Assembly (NCBI GenBank): GCA_029204225.1
Contig: CM055094.1
Coordinates: 67,356,536-67,420,535, forward strand
Source: Diphasiastrum complanatum
Lineage: Eukaryota > Streptophyta > Lycopodiopsida > Lycopodiales > Lycopodiaceae
Reading direction: 5' to 3'
Length of the DNA stretch: 64,000 nucleotides
Shown: piece by piece, positions 46,300 to 58,494 of the stretch
Layout of the letters: each line of letters begins with the position of its first letter
Position numbering within the stretch: the stretch's first letter is position 1
The notes under the pieces: model-generated
The model's input: only the letters and a program-made list of their open reading frames with translations
Databases searched by the model: none
What the model was told of the DNA's origin: nothing
Translations under genes and position numbers: made by a program

Positions 46300-47731
46300 A
46301 TGGCTTCATCCTCTGATCCTAGTTGTGAGCGTTTGTTGTCTAGTTTTCTCTCTGAGTTCCGTATAATTGAGCACATAGAGTACTTCAAGTCCCTCTTCCG
46401 GCCGTTTCTAAATGTGTTCAGTACGGCACAACAAAGTCCTTATGTTTTTTATGACCAGTATATCAAATTCAGGGATATAGTCAGTATCCCTCCAATCTTT
46501 GCATCTAATTTGTCGTTTATGCATTTCACTGATCTTGTACATATTTTTTCTCATTAAAAGCAGCGGCTAGACAAGATGTACACTAAACTTTTTGATCAAT
46601 TCAACAATTCTAGTGAATGTAATGTTTGTAATCAAAAATGTCGTTTTCTAGAGTATCAGTTGTTTTTCCTTTTGGTACAAATCCCAGTAGAGTCAAATAC
46701 TTTGATTCTTGATACTAACATCCTTCATCCTCCACTACTAAACATTCCATAAAGGATATCAGTCATTTCGTGATTGATACTCCTAATAAAGAGATTGAAT
46801 ATTTGAATGTAGATACTGATATGTTGAGGGATGCTTTCATTGGCTCTAATGCCAATATTGAGGAAGATATTGCTAGTGTACATTCTAAATGTTTTTTTGA
46901 TTTGCCAAAATATTATATAAATGAAAATGTGTATATTACAACGGCAAATTTATGTATTTTTTTTCGATTATCGTGAGGATGAGGTGCTTTGTTTATTGTC
47001 AAGCACCATTACTGAGTTCTCTGACATTGTTGATTTTGAAACCGAAGACTTAGTGTCGGGCATTGACTATGATGGTGAGGAGGGAATCTGACTGGTGAGG
47101 AGTGTTTGTCTTGGGCTATGGCAAACGTTAGTGCTCATGGATAAAGTTTGCCTTCTGATGAGGAATTTATTACGTTCCAAGCCCAGCTGGGATTCCCCCA
47201 TCCATCAGTTATGAAATTTTTTGATGACTCTTTTTCAATTGGTGGTCTAAGTATAGATCATCTCGATCTAGTTGTAGGAGATGATGATGAATGCGTAAGC
47301 TTAAAAGTTTTACTATACGTTTGTTTATCTAACGTATGTGTTTTGCAGAATTCAATTTGTGCTAAAAACTCCAATTTTGTAATTGCATAATACACTTTTT
47401 ATCGATGACTTTTCTACTCATCGAGGGGGCTTTAGACAACATTCATCATCTCTCCACAGGGATAGTGGCCTCGACCACTACTTGAGGCACTTTCAAAATA
47501 ATGAAATTTGCATTGCTCATTCCAAATTCAATCCAGTTGGAGAGACAATGATAATGGCTGTGAAAGCCCTATCTTATTATTTAGATGGACATAAATTTGC
47601 GAGAGCAAATAAAATAATTTCTTATGTTTTAAACATATTAGGATTTGTAGATGAGAATGTACCATTAAGGAGTTCCCATTATTCATTGTATGTAACATAT
47701 ATAAAATTGAGTGGTAACAATTGGTTGTCAG
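46300..47731 (+). pseudogene. gene Z, unknown family, longer copy
   Basis: Starts at a good plant start context (TTCAATGGCT, 46300): MASSSDPSCERLLSSFLSEF. Open stretches follow: DKMYTKLFDQFNNSSECNVC; CRFLEYQLFFLLVQIP; after a shift near 46735, SIKDISHFVIDTPNKEIEYL and MLRDAFIGSNANIEEDIASV; after another at an eight-T run, DEVLCLLSSTITEFSDIVDF; an acidic part; SDEEFITFQAQLGFPHPSVM; then a likely intron (GTAAGC at 47296 to TTTTGCAG at 47349) and the conserved block IDDFSTHRGGFRQ, EICIAHSKF, MIMAVKALSYYLDGHKFA, LNILGFVDENVPLRSS. L2 LTR sequence cuts it off at 47731. Stops at 46555 and near 47146 plus two or three shifts suggest a pseudogene. The homologous block recurs at 25.2 kb. Confidence 0.6.
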
Positions 47732-47993
47732 ATTACTTGGTCTATCAATCTACTTGAGATTAAGATCAATCTAGATTATTTCTAGACACAAAATCCTAAC
47801 AAGAACAATCACTAATTGAAGGTAGGTGTACTTTCTAGTTTCACACGTGTGAAACACTGTCTGAGTACGGACTCCAACCTGAAAATCAAGTACACATTGA
47901 TAGAACCTCAAAACAATCAAAACAAATGTAGACAAATGGAGAGAATCACTCAAAATTGCCTCCAAAATCAAGATTGGTGTCTCACAATAACTA
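47731..47993 (-). repeat. L2 partial 3' LTR
   Basis: Matches the second third of the L LTR, from ATNRTTGTGAGACACCAATC to TCTGACAACCA. It includes CACACGTGTG at 47843 and lacks both LTR ends. Confidence 0.88.
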
Positions 47994-48699
47994 ATGTAAG
48001 CTTACAAGGAAAACATATTTTGCTATCTTTTAAGGCATCACACTCAACTAGTATTGCCTTAATCCACCTTTGAAATACAAAAATCTCTTCAAAGCAAAAT
48101 GGTTCTTCATAAGTTGACATGATAGCATAAATAAAACTATTTTCATTTTGAGATTGCTCCTTATTCTTGATTGATTTCTCTTGGATAATAACAATAAGTT
48201 TGAACGTATCTAAAGTTCCAAACAAACTACTCTCCAAGGACATGAAATAAATCCAAGTTACTTTTGTGAAAGTGACATCTATCTTTGTATCTTGAACCAA
48301 AGAATGCACTTCCAAATGAAAAGTCACAAAATATTTGACATGTGTTGTGATGGAATTTTGAAGACAAATCTTGCAAGTCCTTGTGAGACTCCAAGCCTCA
48401 TTCACATTTCCACATAGGAAACACCTTCCCTTGGACTTGTCCTTCTTGTATTTGCATTTCAAACTTGAAGCTCCATCCTTCACCTCGGCCCCCTTGCTTT
48501 GGTTCTCCTTGGATGGATTGTTCTTCTTTTTGTAGCATCTTGAGAAAATATATCCTCCCTTGCCATAAAGGTTGCACTTAGGATCCTTTCTTTCCTTCAA
48601 TAGGATGCCACCTATTGATGCCATGTGAATAAAAACCTGTGATATGATTCTACAAATGTAATTTGTAACTTTCAAGAGACTAGATTTGACCATCTTCAA
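47994..48699 (-). pseudogene. L2 gag-like / unknown ORF
   Basis: Better preserved counterpart of the L1 ORF: MVKSSLLKVTNY, MASIGGILLKERKDPKCNLY, a degenerate knuckle GKGGYIFSRCYKKKN, Lys-rich linker, GRCFLCGNVNEAW...CKICLQN, then TFHLEVHSLVQDTKIDVTF, MSTYEEPFCFEEIFVFQRW and ILVECDALKDSKICFPCKL. It is open for 230 codons and then runs into LTR sequence, which supplies the last residues. It shows that the knuckle and four-Cys pattern belong to one protein in this family. Confidence 0.65.
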
Positions 48700-50280
48700 T
48701 AATCTAGAATGATCTAAAAAACATCTAGCTCACAAACCTAAGAATCAATCTTCACACTAATGACTAGTCACTTGGAGAAACTTTGCTTTGATCACTAAGA
48801 CAAAAGCACACAATCTTTGAATCAAATCACAAAAGAAATCAGATCCAATCTCCTATTGGACTCATCAAATACCAATGACTCTTTCTTTTGAAAATTGAAA
48901 TGGATATGAAAAGATTTGACACCTAGATTTTTTTTTTAACTTGACTAGTTCTCTCAACACTTGAGATTCTTGAACAAAAAATGGGTTTTGTTTCAAACAC
49001 ATGAAAATCAAACTTAATCACTTATTTTGGACTCACTCTTGACCCAAATAATCTCACTCTTGAGATTTAGAATGAATTTGATTTGATTTGCCAACAAACT
49101 ATACCACCAATTTTTCACAAAGCTTAAAAAATTAGACAACTAGAGATTCACAAAGATCTCAAACATGCATGAATACTCAAATATGGACTCCTCCTCATTC
49201 TAGACATCCAATGGGATCACAAATTGACCCTCACACTCTCACAAAGAAAGTTTAATAGAACTAATTTGAGTTTCATACATTCTATGTCAATTTTTGCTCA
49301 ACAAATTGAATTCAATCACTCCGATTGGATTCCACCAATTACTCTACTTTTTAAGATTTGGAATGAAATTCAAAATCAAAAGTTGTGATTTTTCTCACTA
49401 GGATATTGTGCTTCAAAGAGCTAATGCCACTTAGAAAGATTTGATCACTTAGGAGAAGGCAAACTCTCCACCAATAACAACACAAAATGAGCTTCTAGAT
49501 CTTGCCCTCTGCAAAGGAAGGAACTCTTAGAAAATTGCATCTCTCTCTACACATTTGTCATAGACACCTTAGTGACTCTTTTCAAACCTTACAATCACTC
49601 AAACAAATCGAGTAGGTTGAACAATGTGACTTGGATCTCAATCTCTTTTCTAGAACTCTCAATTTAAGCCAATCTATGTCAAATTCTACAAAAGATTTGC
49701 ATAGATGCTCTATATGCACTAGAAACTCTCAAAGGTTTCACTTGGAGGACAGATCCAAATATGTTTTCTAGCAAATTGATGCTTCTAAACTTGACCCTAT
49801 CACTCTTGAACAAATCTAGAGTGATGGTACAATGGATTTCAACCTCTCACCTTGCATATCACTCCTTAATCTATGATTTTTAGCAAAATCTCTCTCAACT
49901 TCAACATGCACTCAAAAAATTAGAGATAATCAATTAATGCACCTAATTCAAGCTTCAAATTTAATTTCTTGGCTGATCTAATCCAAAAACTAATTAAAGG
50001 ATTAGATTCTCTATAGAAAATGCTTGATTTTGCACCAAAAATCACTCAAATTGGGTATGTGAGTCAAATTCTACAAATTTTTGAAATTTCTCAGTCAAAA
50101 CCGGAGCTTTATGGCCTCACACGTGTGAAAAGAGTTCCTACAGCCCACAACAAGATCTGGACCAAAAATTTTGAGGATAGCTACAACTCGCTACACAAAA
50201 TTTGACTAGTTTCCAAAAAACTGCTAATTTTGGCTTTGATTTGGATTAACTCTATCAATTTCAACAAAACCTCTTGTACT
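48700..50280 (-). other. L2 untranslated internal region
   Basis: Reverse-strand match of L1 14126-15720. No usable frame. Confidence 0.75.
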
Positions 50281-50294
50281 AGGCTCTGATACCA
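50281..50294 (-). other. L2 primer-binding site
   Basis: TGGTATCAGAGCCT on the minus strand immediately after the LTR end; intact initiator-Met-type site. Confidence 0.9.
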
Positions 50295-51126
50295 TGTGCA
50301 AAAAGTACAAAAAGGACCAAGAGTGGATCCTAATCTGATCCTCAAGAGGGATTGGTTGTCAGATTACTTGGTCTATCAATCTACTTGAGATTAAGATCAA
50401 TCTAGATTATTTCTAGACACAAAATCCTAACAAGAACAATCACTAATTGAAGGTAGGTGTACTTTCTGGTTTCACACGTGTGAAACACTGTCTGAGTACG
50501 GACTCCAACCTGAAAATCAAGTACACATTGATAGAACCTCAAAACAATCAAAACAACTGTGGACAAATGGAGAGAATCACTCAAAATTGCCTCCAAAATC
50601 AAGATTGGTGTCTCACAATGATTATGGCCAAATGTGGCTCTATATATACAATAAGTGGGAGCTCGTGGTACTGATCATCCCTCTGATCCCACATGTGTGA
50701 AGGTGCTTTGTCATATGATGATTTATCATGCAAAACTGACACTTGGACAAAACCTTCTATTTTGAGCACTTTTGGTCTATTTTTCTTCTATATAGAGATC
50801 TACTTGGAAATCTTCTAGAACTCAAAATTCGTCTACTTCAGCTTATTCCACATGTGTGAGCTGTCCTCTACACATGGGATATGACACCTAACCAAAGGAT
50901 GTGGCTCATGCAATCGATAGATTGATGCCATTTGTCATATGTCTAGAAAACTAGGTTTTTGTCTTTTTAGCCACTAGAACTTGAATTAAATCATATGTAC
51001 ATCCTATATGATTATGGTACATGACAAGTACACTAGTTTCACACGTGGTAACAGGCTCCACACATGTGTGTTTATCTATATACAAGATTTTTGGCCTCTA
51101 CCAAGCTTATTTTTTCATTTTTCACA
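50295..51126 (-). repeat. L2 5' LTR
   Basis: 832 bp, TGTGAAAAATGA...TTGCACA, with TATATATA box (minus strand, near 50645) and several CACRTGTG palindromes. Confidence 0.92.
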
Positions 51127-51331
51127 CTTTTAAAGGTCTTGTCCTTAATTACAAGGCACTACTTAGGAGATATATTCCCGAGAAATGACTTAGGCCTCTT
51201 CATGATTTATACTTAACCAGCTCATATCTTCATTTTCGAGTATATCATGCCATATTTATGTTGATATTCAATATTTAACATTTTCGTGGCATCACAATCA
51301 CAATAAGTTGTAATACATAGTATTGTCTCAC
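51127..51331. other. no gene recognised
   Basis: Short AT-rich spacer between L2 and a copia gag fragment. Confidence 0.4.
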
Positions 51332-51660
51332 TTATTCAGGTGGTTCCCCATTATCATTTATCACATTATTATGTGACAAATATGCCAAACCATATGAGTC
51401 TATCTCTAATTCTCCCCAAATATCTCCTATACCTTTTAGACTTGATGATGAAAATGAAGACATCATCAAAGATTCTTCATGGTCCTTGGCCTTGATCAAT
51501 TGTGCATTCTTCTTTTTGAAACATTCGGATGCATTGTGGCCCATCTTGCCACAATAAAAACATTTGATGTTGCTTTTATCCTTCTTGGTCTTTCCTTTGC
51601 TTGAGGATGGACTTGAGGATGTGTCTCCACCTTACTTTGGCTGATCATTGTGTCTCCTCA
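51332..51660 (-). pseudogene. copia gag CCHC fragment
   Basis: Minus-strand open stretch with an intact zinc knuckle CFYCGKMGHNASEC followed by FKKKNAQLIKAKDHEESLMM and SSFSSSSLKG. One in-frame TAA lies upstream at about 51632. The knuckle and the Lys-rich tail are typical of the gag end of copia elements and resemble copia B (KFGIDATNCFKKKN). No protease follows, so it is an isolated relic. Confidence 0.85.
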
Positions 51661-52146
51661 AATTTGACCCAAAATATAAAGAAAAAACATAAAACATATT
51701 TTTTTAATATGATTGAACATGCAAAATAAAATCATGGGTCATTATGATAGTATTTAATTTTTACAAAACTAATTTTTACAAATCTTATTTTTTTTTATAA
51801 ATTTTAATTTTTGATGAGATTTGACATATAAGACAAAATCATGAGATATAATGATAGTGCATGTTTTTATTAAACAACTAATTTGACATATCTTTTGAGA
51901 TTTTATGACACAATATTATATCAAATCAATGATGTCATGAAAATCTAGATTTGTTAAAAATCTAGGTGTCATAGATATGATTTGTTGATTTCATGACATA
52001 ATTATATGGTTAATGTGAAAACATGATTTTTTGTCATGTGACCTCCTAAATGGTAGTTGCATAGAGTCATTTAGATCAACATTTATGATATATTGAAGAC
52101 AGTGATATGTGACCTATATGATATTTTATCTAGTTGTTGGTGTGTG
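51661..52146. other. no gene recognised
   Basis: Very AT-rich DNA with repeated GTGACCT / ATTTGACATAT words and no frame. It is the left flank of copia A. Confidence 0.4.
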
Positions 52147-52151
52147 ACCTA
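52147..52151. other. target-site duplication ACCTA of copia A
   Basis: ACCTA directly before the 5' LTR. It is repeated at 57623-57627 directly after the 3' LTR. Confidence 0.92.
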
Positions 52152-52801
52152 TGTGAAAAATTCAACTAGTTTCATCACATTTTGCAATATTTCCATATTT
52201 GACATATTGAGGTCAAAACTTGTTTTAGACTTAGAGGTTGACATTTCAAAGTTCATTAGTCTAAATTTCATTTGAATAAACACTTTTTGAAAGTGTGGGA
52301 AAGATAGAATGCGAGTTTGAGTAGATTCAATTTGAATAAGTTGGGTACATTGAATCTAGACCCAAAATTGGTAGGGTTAGCATTTTGGTGGGAAAGCCAA
52401 GTGGCCAAATAGGGTTTGGACCTGCTATAAAAGGATGTAACTCGTGGAGAGAGTCATATTCTCTCTTCTCTATCTCATTTCATGCTTATACATGGTCCTC
52501 TTGGGTTCTACTATCCATTGGTGCACTATCTTGGTGATTGCTTGCAATTCTATGTGTAGAATGATCTATATTTGTTATTTTTGGATCCACACGTGTGAAA
52601 TACAGTAGCTTGCTGGTTTTGTACGGAAAACAAGAGTACATAATCATTTCATTCAAGTTTGATCAAGTTCTATTAGTGTTTGCATCTCAAATTGCGTGTA
52701 GATGCTGATTTTTCTACATTGGTGAAATTGGTAGTGTATTTCTCTTTCTAACCAAAGATCATTCAAGTAGATTGGATCATAAGGATCTGAAATTTTTCAC
52801 A
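52152..52801 (+). repeat. copia A 5' LTR
   Basis: TGTGAAAAATTC...TTTTTCACA, 650 bp. TATA box GCTATAAAAGG near 52432; CACACGTGTG near 52590. Confidence 0.95.
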
Positions 52802-52814
52802 TGGTATCAGAGCT
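52802..52814 (+). other. copia A primer-binding site
   Basis: TGGTATCAGAGCT follows the LTR without a gap. Initiator-Met-type site. Confidence 0.93.
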
Positions 52815-53401
52815 TGTGTTTCAGGGTATGAAGGAGAAAATCAGATCTATCAATGATTTGGTGAAGATATCAAGTCTAGAGCATGCTAGAGAGGATTCTA
52901 CACCAAAATCAGATTTTTTGCTTTTGTAGATTGGATCTTTTGTAGATCAAAATACTAAATAGGTCAATATACTTGTTCAATTCCGATTTTTGAATTCACA
53001 TACTGGATTTGCCCAATTTTTGGATCATTGGTTCAGCCTAAGTGGTGGCTTATAGATTGCATATCAAATTTTCAGCATTTGCATGTAGATTTGGAATAGT
53101 CAATTTTTTGTGATTTTGTCAAAACCCTAATTTTGATTGGATCTCTAGATAGTGAGGTTGATGGACTTTATTTGAGTGTGTTTCAATCTTAGGAAGTGGC
53201 AAAAGTCATTAGATTGAGGATAGATCATAGGTTGATCAAGATTTCATGATTCTATGTGTTGATTTGCTTGGATAAGTGCTAGAAGAGAATTTGTGAGATA
53301 GTTTCAAATCTTGGTGATTTCTTTTGAAAGCATTCATTGTTGTTCAAAGGAGTGCTTTGTGCATTGAAGCAGGTTGGAAGAGAAGATCAGGTCATTGCTA
53401 C

Positions 53402-53956
53402 ATGGCAACCTCAATTGGAGTTATGTTGGAAGCCAATGATAGGCTTACCTCAAGTAACTATTCATTGTGGAAAGTAAGGATGGAGTCACTTCTTGAGATG
53501 AATGATATTTTGGATATTGTTGTAGGCTTGGAGGAGAGACCAGCAACACAAAAAGATTGATTGAGGTATGAAAAGAGGGCCAAGAAGGCTCTACACATGA
53601 TAAAGATGAATGTTACCAATGAACTTCTCAAGGAAGTTGGTAAGTGCACATCATCTTTGGAAGTTTGGAATTCATTGAAGAAGCTCTATGAATCCAAGTC
53701 TACTTCTAGAGTGTTGACTCTAAGAAGTCAAATCTTTTCTTGTTTGCAAAAGAATGAGGAAAGTCCAAGTACTTTTGTTTTGAGAATGAAAGCATTGAAT
53801 GATGAGTTAGCTTGCATAGATGAAAGCATTAAGGAAGGAGAGCTTATTCGAGTGATTCTTAATGGGTTGTTGGATGCTCATGCTAACATTGTTCAAAGTA
53901 CTGTTATTCAAAAGACTACCAAGTTTGATGGATCTTCAAGAGACCTTGATCAATGA
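53402..53956 (+). pseudogene. copia A gag
   Basis: Gag starts at ATG 53402: MATSIGVMLEANDRLTSSNY, then SLWKVRMESLLEMNDILDIV (the DUF4219/UBN2 start of copia gags). TGA at 53558-53560 replaces the expected Trp before LRYEKRAKKALHMIKMNV. The UBN2-type helical region follows (SSLEVWNSLKKLYESKSTSR; LRSQIFSCLQKNEESPSTFV). The frame is lost near 53940 and continues one frame over into the zinc-knuckle region. Gag packages the element RNA in virus-like particles. Confidence 0.92.
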
Positions 53957-55562
53957 GGAATATAGGCTTCAAGCAAGAGGTGGATCTACATCGACACTTC
54001 AAGAGGATGCTATGTTGACAAAGGGCAAATTCAAGGGCAAAGCCAAAAGCAAGTGGTCTAAAGGGCAAGATCAAGTGGATGCTTCTTCAAGTGGCAAAAA
54101 GAAGGATAGATCAAAGCTCAAGTACTTCTATTGTGGCATCAAAGGACACTTTGCAAGTGAGTGCTACAAGAAGAAGAGAGATCAAGGAGACAAGCAAGGT
54201 AATCTTACTCTTGATGAGGATGGTTTGGATGTGCAAGATGCAAATGATGATGCTTTTGTGATGTCTTCATGTATGCTTGCTAATGATGGAGATCTAGATC
54301 CTTGGTGGATTGATAGTGGAGCAAGTTCAGACATGACCTTTCACAAAGAGTACTTCACTTCTTTGTTGGCATATGGAGATGACAAGAGAGTGATCTACAC
54401 GGCCAATGATGGTGAGTGTGCAATCAAAGGGATTGGCACAATTTCTATTTCTCTCTCTACAAATAGGAATGTTCATTTGGAGGATGTCTTGTTTATTCCA
54501 TCTATTACCAAGCATTTGCTTAGTGTGAGTCAAATGCTAAGTAAGGGCCTCAAGGTGGATTTTGATGGAGATGCTTGTTTGATCAAAAGGAAGGATGTCT
54601 TGATTGGAAAAGGTAAAAGGCAAGGGAAGTTGTTCAAACTTGATGCTTGTGTTATTGCTAACCAAGTTGGATGTGTTGCAAGGGAGCAAATTTCTATTCA
54701 AGAGGTTTGGCACAAAAGGATGGGACACCTCAACTTCAAGTCATTGGAGGTAATGGCAAGGAAGAAGGTTGTGATTGGTCTTCCAAGTTCCTTAAGTAAT
54801 GACAAGCATGTTTGTGAGTCTTGTGCTTTGTCTAAGTCACATAGACTACCTTATACTAGATCTATTTCTAGATCTACAAAGCCTTTTCAACTTGTACATT
54901 CGGATATTCATGGATTTACTACAATTAGCAATAGTGGAGCTAAGATGTATGTAACATTCATTGATGATTTTAGTAGATTTTGTTGGATCTATCTACTAAA
55001 GAGCAAGGATGAAGTGTATGATGTCTTTGTCAAGTTTAAGAATGCAAGGGAGAACCAATTTTCCACAAAGATCAGGTGCTTGAGAGGTGACAATGGTGGT
55101 GAGTACATATCTAACAAGTTCAAGGCCTTTTGTGATGAGCATGGGATCAAGAGGGAGTATACAACATCATAGACCCCACAACAAAATGGAGTGGCTGAAA
55201 GGAAGAATAGAACTTTATGTGAAAGTGCTAAAGCTATGAGGTTAAGTGCTAATCTTGACAAATCATTTTGGGATCAAGCTTTGTTGTGTGCCAATTTCTT
55301 GTGCAATAGGTGGCCGAGTGCTATTTTGGATGGAAGGACACCTTTTGAGATGCTATTCAAGAGGAGGCTGAGTGTCAAGTTCTTAAGAACCTTTGGATGC
55401 ACATTCTATGTCAACATTACTCTTGATGATAGGACCAAGGAGGATCCATCTTCAAGAAGAGGTATTTTTGTTGGATATAGTGAGGTGAGTAAAGCCTACA
55501 AGGTTCACATTCCTTCTACTAACAAAGTGATTGTTGGTAGATATGTCATTTTTGATGAGTAA
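53940..55562 (+). pseudogene. copia A zinc knuckle, protease and integrase
   Basis: One frame: a knuckle with its first Cys changed to Tyr (KYFYCGIKGHFASEC); protease DPWWIDSGASSDMTF; LEDVLFIPSITKHLLSVSQM; the integrase zinc site (VWHKRMGHLNF...CESCALSK); a catalytic Asp in LVHSDIHGFTT, a second in LRGDNGGEYIS and the Glu in NGVAERKNRT; then the tail GIFVGYSEVSKAYKVHI. TAG at 55170-55172 interrupts the frame just before TPQQNG; TAA at 55560 ends it at the usual integrase/RT linker. The protease and integrase motifs are otherwise intact. Confidence 0.94.
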
Positions 55563-55574
55563 AACATTACAAAG

Positions 55575-56977
55575 GTGTCTTCAAGCATGATTGATGGTAA
55601 AGTAGATGGATCTAACATTCTTGATGTTGATGAGAAGGATCCTACTTTGGATGGTGGTGATGATGGACCTTCATCAAGTCAAAAGCCAAGGAGAACATCA
55701 AGAGAAAGACAAGTACCTTTAAGGCTCACATATGATCAAAAGGGTAAGCAAGTAGTTTCTGGAAATTATGTTGCTTTCCTAACCTCTTTGGATGAGCCTA
55801 CAAGTGTAGATCAAGCAATGAAAGAAAAGGAGTGGATCCAAGCAATGGATCTTGAGTATCGATCTCTTATGAAGAGAGGAACATCTTTTGAAAGATCTTC
55901 TTGTGTACATGGAGCTATGCAAGTGGATGGATGTTATCTTGCTGTAAAATCAAGTATTGAATCTGAGAACAAAGTTTGTTCAATGAATTTGATGATCAAG
56001 TTGAAGATCAAGAAGTTGATCTCAAAGCGCTTCAACTAGTCAAAAGGGAAAGTGGCAATTTGGAGCTAGTCAAGAGCATCAAAGGAGATGTAGTTGGCAA
56101 AGGTGTTATGGATCTGTTTTTACAGCATATTGAAGACTCAAGTAAGGTGAAAGGAGCAGCAAGGAAGTGTTGTTCAAGTTTACTTTACTTGTTCTATCTC
56201 ATGTTTGAGCAATTTCATGTGGATGTGTGCAAATTGTCAAGATATGGTAAAACTAGTTACATTGGTGAGCATTGTTTTGATGTTGGATTTGTACTAGCAT
56301 TCTTGGCTGGTTTTGCTGATGGAAATAAAGCTATTGGAGGCTCATTATGTCACTCATTCATGGTCAAGTCATCAAGGTATGATGGTATCTTGAGGCAAGA
56401 TGAAGATGGAGGCTCATTCATGGAGTATCATGGTGGATACATGGCAACGAAGGACAAAGGAGGAGGAGACATGCAAGCAAAAGTTGATCACTCACATTTA
56501 TTGTTTTTTTGCTGTATTTTTCTAGAGAGTTCAGAGTCGGAAGCATTGTGGAATCATCTCATTTACATTCTATTTGATTCTTCATGTTCTAGTCACATTT
56601 TTACATGTAAAATTGATATAAGAAATAGTGAAGCATCCCAAGTGGACACTATTCTCTATATCAATTATGGTTGTTTCTATTTTGAGCATTACATGATCAT
56701 TGAAAGAAGGTCTATTCTTATGAAGAAGATCATTCTTATGATGGATCAAAGTTCTATTGTCAAAAACTATGCTAGGAGCAAGCATAGTGAGATACAATAT
56801 CATTTTGTGAGGGAGCGAGTCATTGCAAAGGAGGTGGAGCTTCAACATGTGTCTTCAAGTGAATGTGTAGCTGATATCTTCACCAAAGAATTGGGACAAG
56901 ACTTGTTCATGAAGCATAGGACTTCACTTGGAGTATTATCAAAATCTATGCTAAAACTAGTTAAAGAGGGAGTGTGA
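55575..56977 (+). pseudogene. copia A distal ORF: RT lead-in, unknown module, RNase H tail
   Basis: 55575-55890 carries the normal linker and RT lead-in (EKEWIQAMDLEYRSLMKRGT), then RT stops. From about 55890 to 56740 there is an unfamiliar frame, open for 333 codons from 55976, with VVGKGVMDLFLQHIEDSSKV, FVLAFLAGFADGNKAIGG, HSFMVKSSRYDGILRQDEDG and HIFTCKIDIRNSEASQVDT. From about 56745 the copia RNase H tail resumes (HSEIQYHFVRERVIAKEVEL; SECVADIFTKELGQ) in the same frame to the 3' LTR. The central module could be captured host sequence or extreme rearrangement. Part of it (SEASQVDT) echoes copia B and the L elements. Confidence 0.75.
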
Positions 56978-57622
56978 AAGATTCAACTAGTTTCATCACA
57001 TTTTGCAATATTTCCGTATTTGACATATTGAGGCCAAAACTTGTTTTAGACTTAGAGGTTGACTTTTCAAAGTTCATTAGTCTAAATTTCATTTGAATAA
57101 ACACTTTTTGAAAGTGTGGGAAAGATAGAATGCGAGTTTGAGTAGATTCAATTTGAATAAGTTGGGTACATTAAATCTAGACCCAAAATTGGTAGGGTTA
57201 GCATTTTGGTGGGAAAGCCAAGTGGCCAAATAGGGTTTGGACCTGCTATAAAAGAATGTAACTCATGGAGAGAGTCATCTTCTCTCTTCTCTATCTCATT
57301 TCATGCTTATACATGATTCTCTTGGGTTCTACTATCCATTGGTGCACTATCTTGGTGATTGCTTGCAATTCTATGTGTAGAATGATCTATATCTGTTATT
57401 TTTGGATCCACACGTGTGAAATACAGTAGCTTGATGGTTTTGTATGGACAACAATAGTACATAATCATTTCATTCAAGTTTGATCAAGTTCTATTAGTGT
57501 TTGCATCTCAAATTGTGTGTAGATGCTGATTTTTCTACATTGGTGAAATTGGTAGTGTATTTCTCTTTCTAATCAAAGATCATTCAAGTAGATTGGATCT
57601 TAAGGATTTGAAATCTTTCACA
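56973..57622 (+). repeat. copia A 3' LTR
   Basis: 650 bp, preceded by the purine tract AAAGAGGGAG. Same ends and TATA box as the 5' LTR. Confidence 0.95.
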
Positions 57623-57627
57623 ACCTA

Positions 57628-58494
57628 TATATATAACCTTATATAAAGTCATACTAATTAAGTAATCAGCTAAGATAGTCATATGAATGAGAATGGACCT
57701 AGACTTTTCTCATACGATTGTGAGCGAATCCAAGTGTCAGCTGCACAGCTAAATGAGTGGAACTGAATGAGAACATCATCTTGCATACAAAGCAACCATA
57801 GATAGAATGCATATTTCAAGAGAGACCAATCTGATTTCACAACCATCTTAATTACCCACCCTTGAATCACACTCAAATAACTTGAGCCAAACGATTAAGG
57901 ACCCTGAAGAGACTAATTGTAGAGAGCAGGGTGGAATACCCATGCAACATACTGGTACCTTTGGTAATGAGAATATCTTTCTAGCTCATTATGAGAATTC
58001 CAACAATGATAGAATTGTGACCATAGGAACCATCCACATAATTGTGACCATGTAATGACACACATAATTGTCGAAGCCAAACTCCCAAAGTATATTGCAA
58101 GATTGCAACTGACCTTGTCACATAAAATATATTAAAATTAAGAGTTACTCTTACTCTAGACATCGAGACGTCTAACATTTGTCAGTATGAACCTCATTTG
58201 ATTGCTCGTCATGAGATACCATGGCACACTAGGCCAATCCAAAGAGATTTCTCACTAACTAACTCCAACCAAGTATTAATTAATCAAATGAGTGATTGAG
58301 TGGGCAATCAATCAATTGAATATATGACTGATTATTTGATTTTGATCATTCCATCTTGAAAGAAAGACTGAGTGAGATCATCACTCATCTTGGACAAGAG
58401 TTCAAATTGACATTTTAGCTTCAACTATGTGTCCAATTTGTGTATATGATATATTGAGGATAATAAGCGCAAGAGCTTTACCGTCCTTCGATTT
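57628..58494. other. no gene recognised
   Basis: AT-rich right flank of copia A. Short direct words such as ATAATTGTG recur, but I see no element ends or frames. Confidence 0.4.

Larger units (their letters stand above)
47731..51126 (-). mobile_element. non-autonomous LTR retroelement L2 (truncated relative of L1)
   Basis: Minus-strand element of the L family: complete 5' LTR (51126-50295), primer site (50294-50281), internal region, then an internal deletion joining the ORF directly to the middle of a 3' LTR (47993-47731), which is itself cut at the boundary with gene Z. It lacks any RT box, as L1 does. Confidence 0.88.
52152..57622 (+). mobile_element. full-length copia element A (RT core replaced)
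   Basis: A 5,471-bp element with two 650-bp LTRs, a primer site, gag, protease, integrase, a foreign-looking central frame, the RNase H tail and a purine-rich tract (TTAAAGAGGGAG) before the 3' LTR. Perfect ACCTA target duplications flank it. The two LTRs differ at roughly 20 positions by eye, so insertion is fairly old. It cannot replicate alone because no reverse transcriptase is present. Confidence 0.95.
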
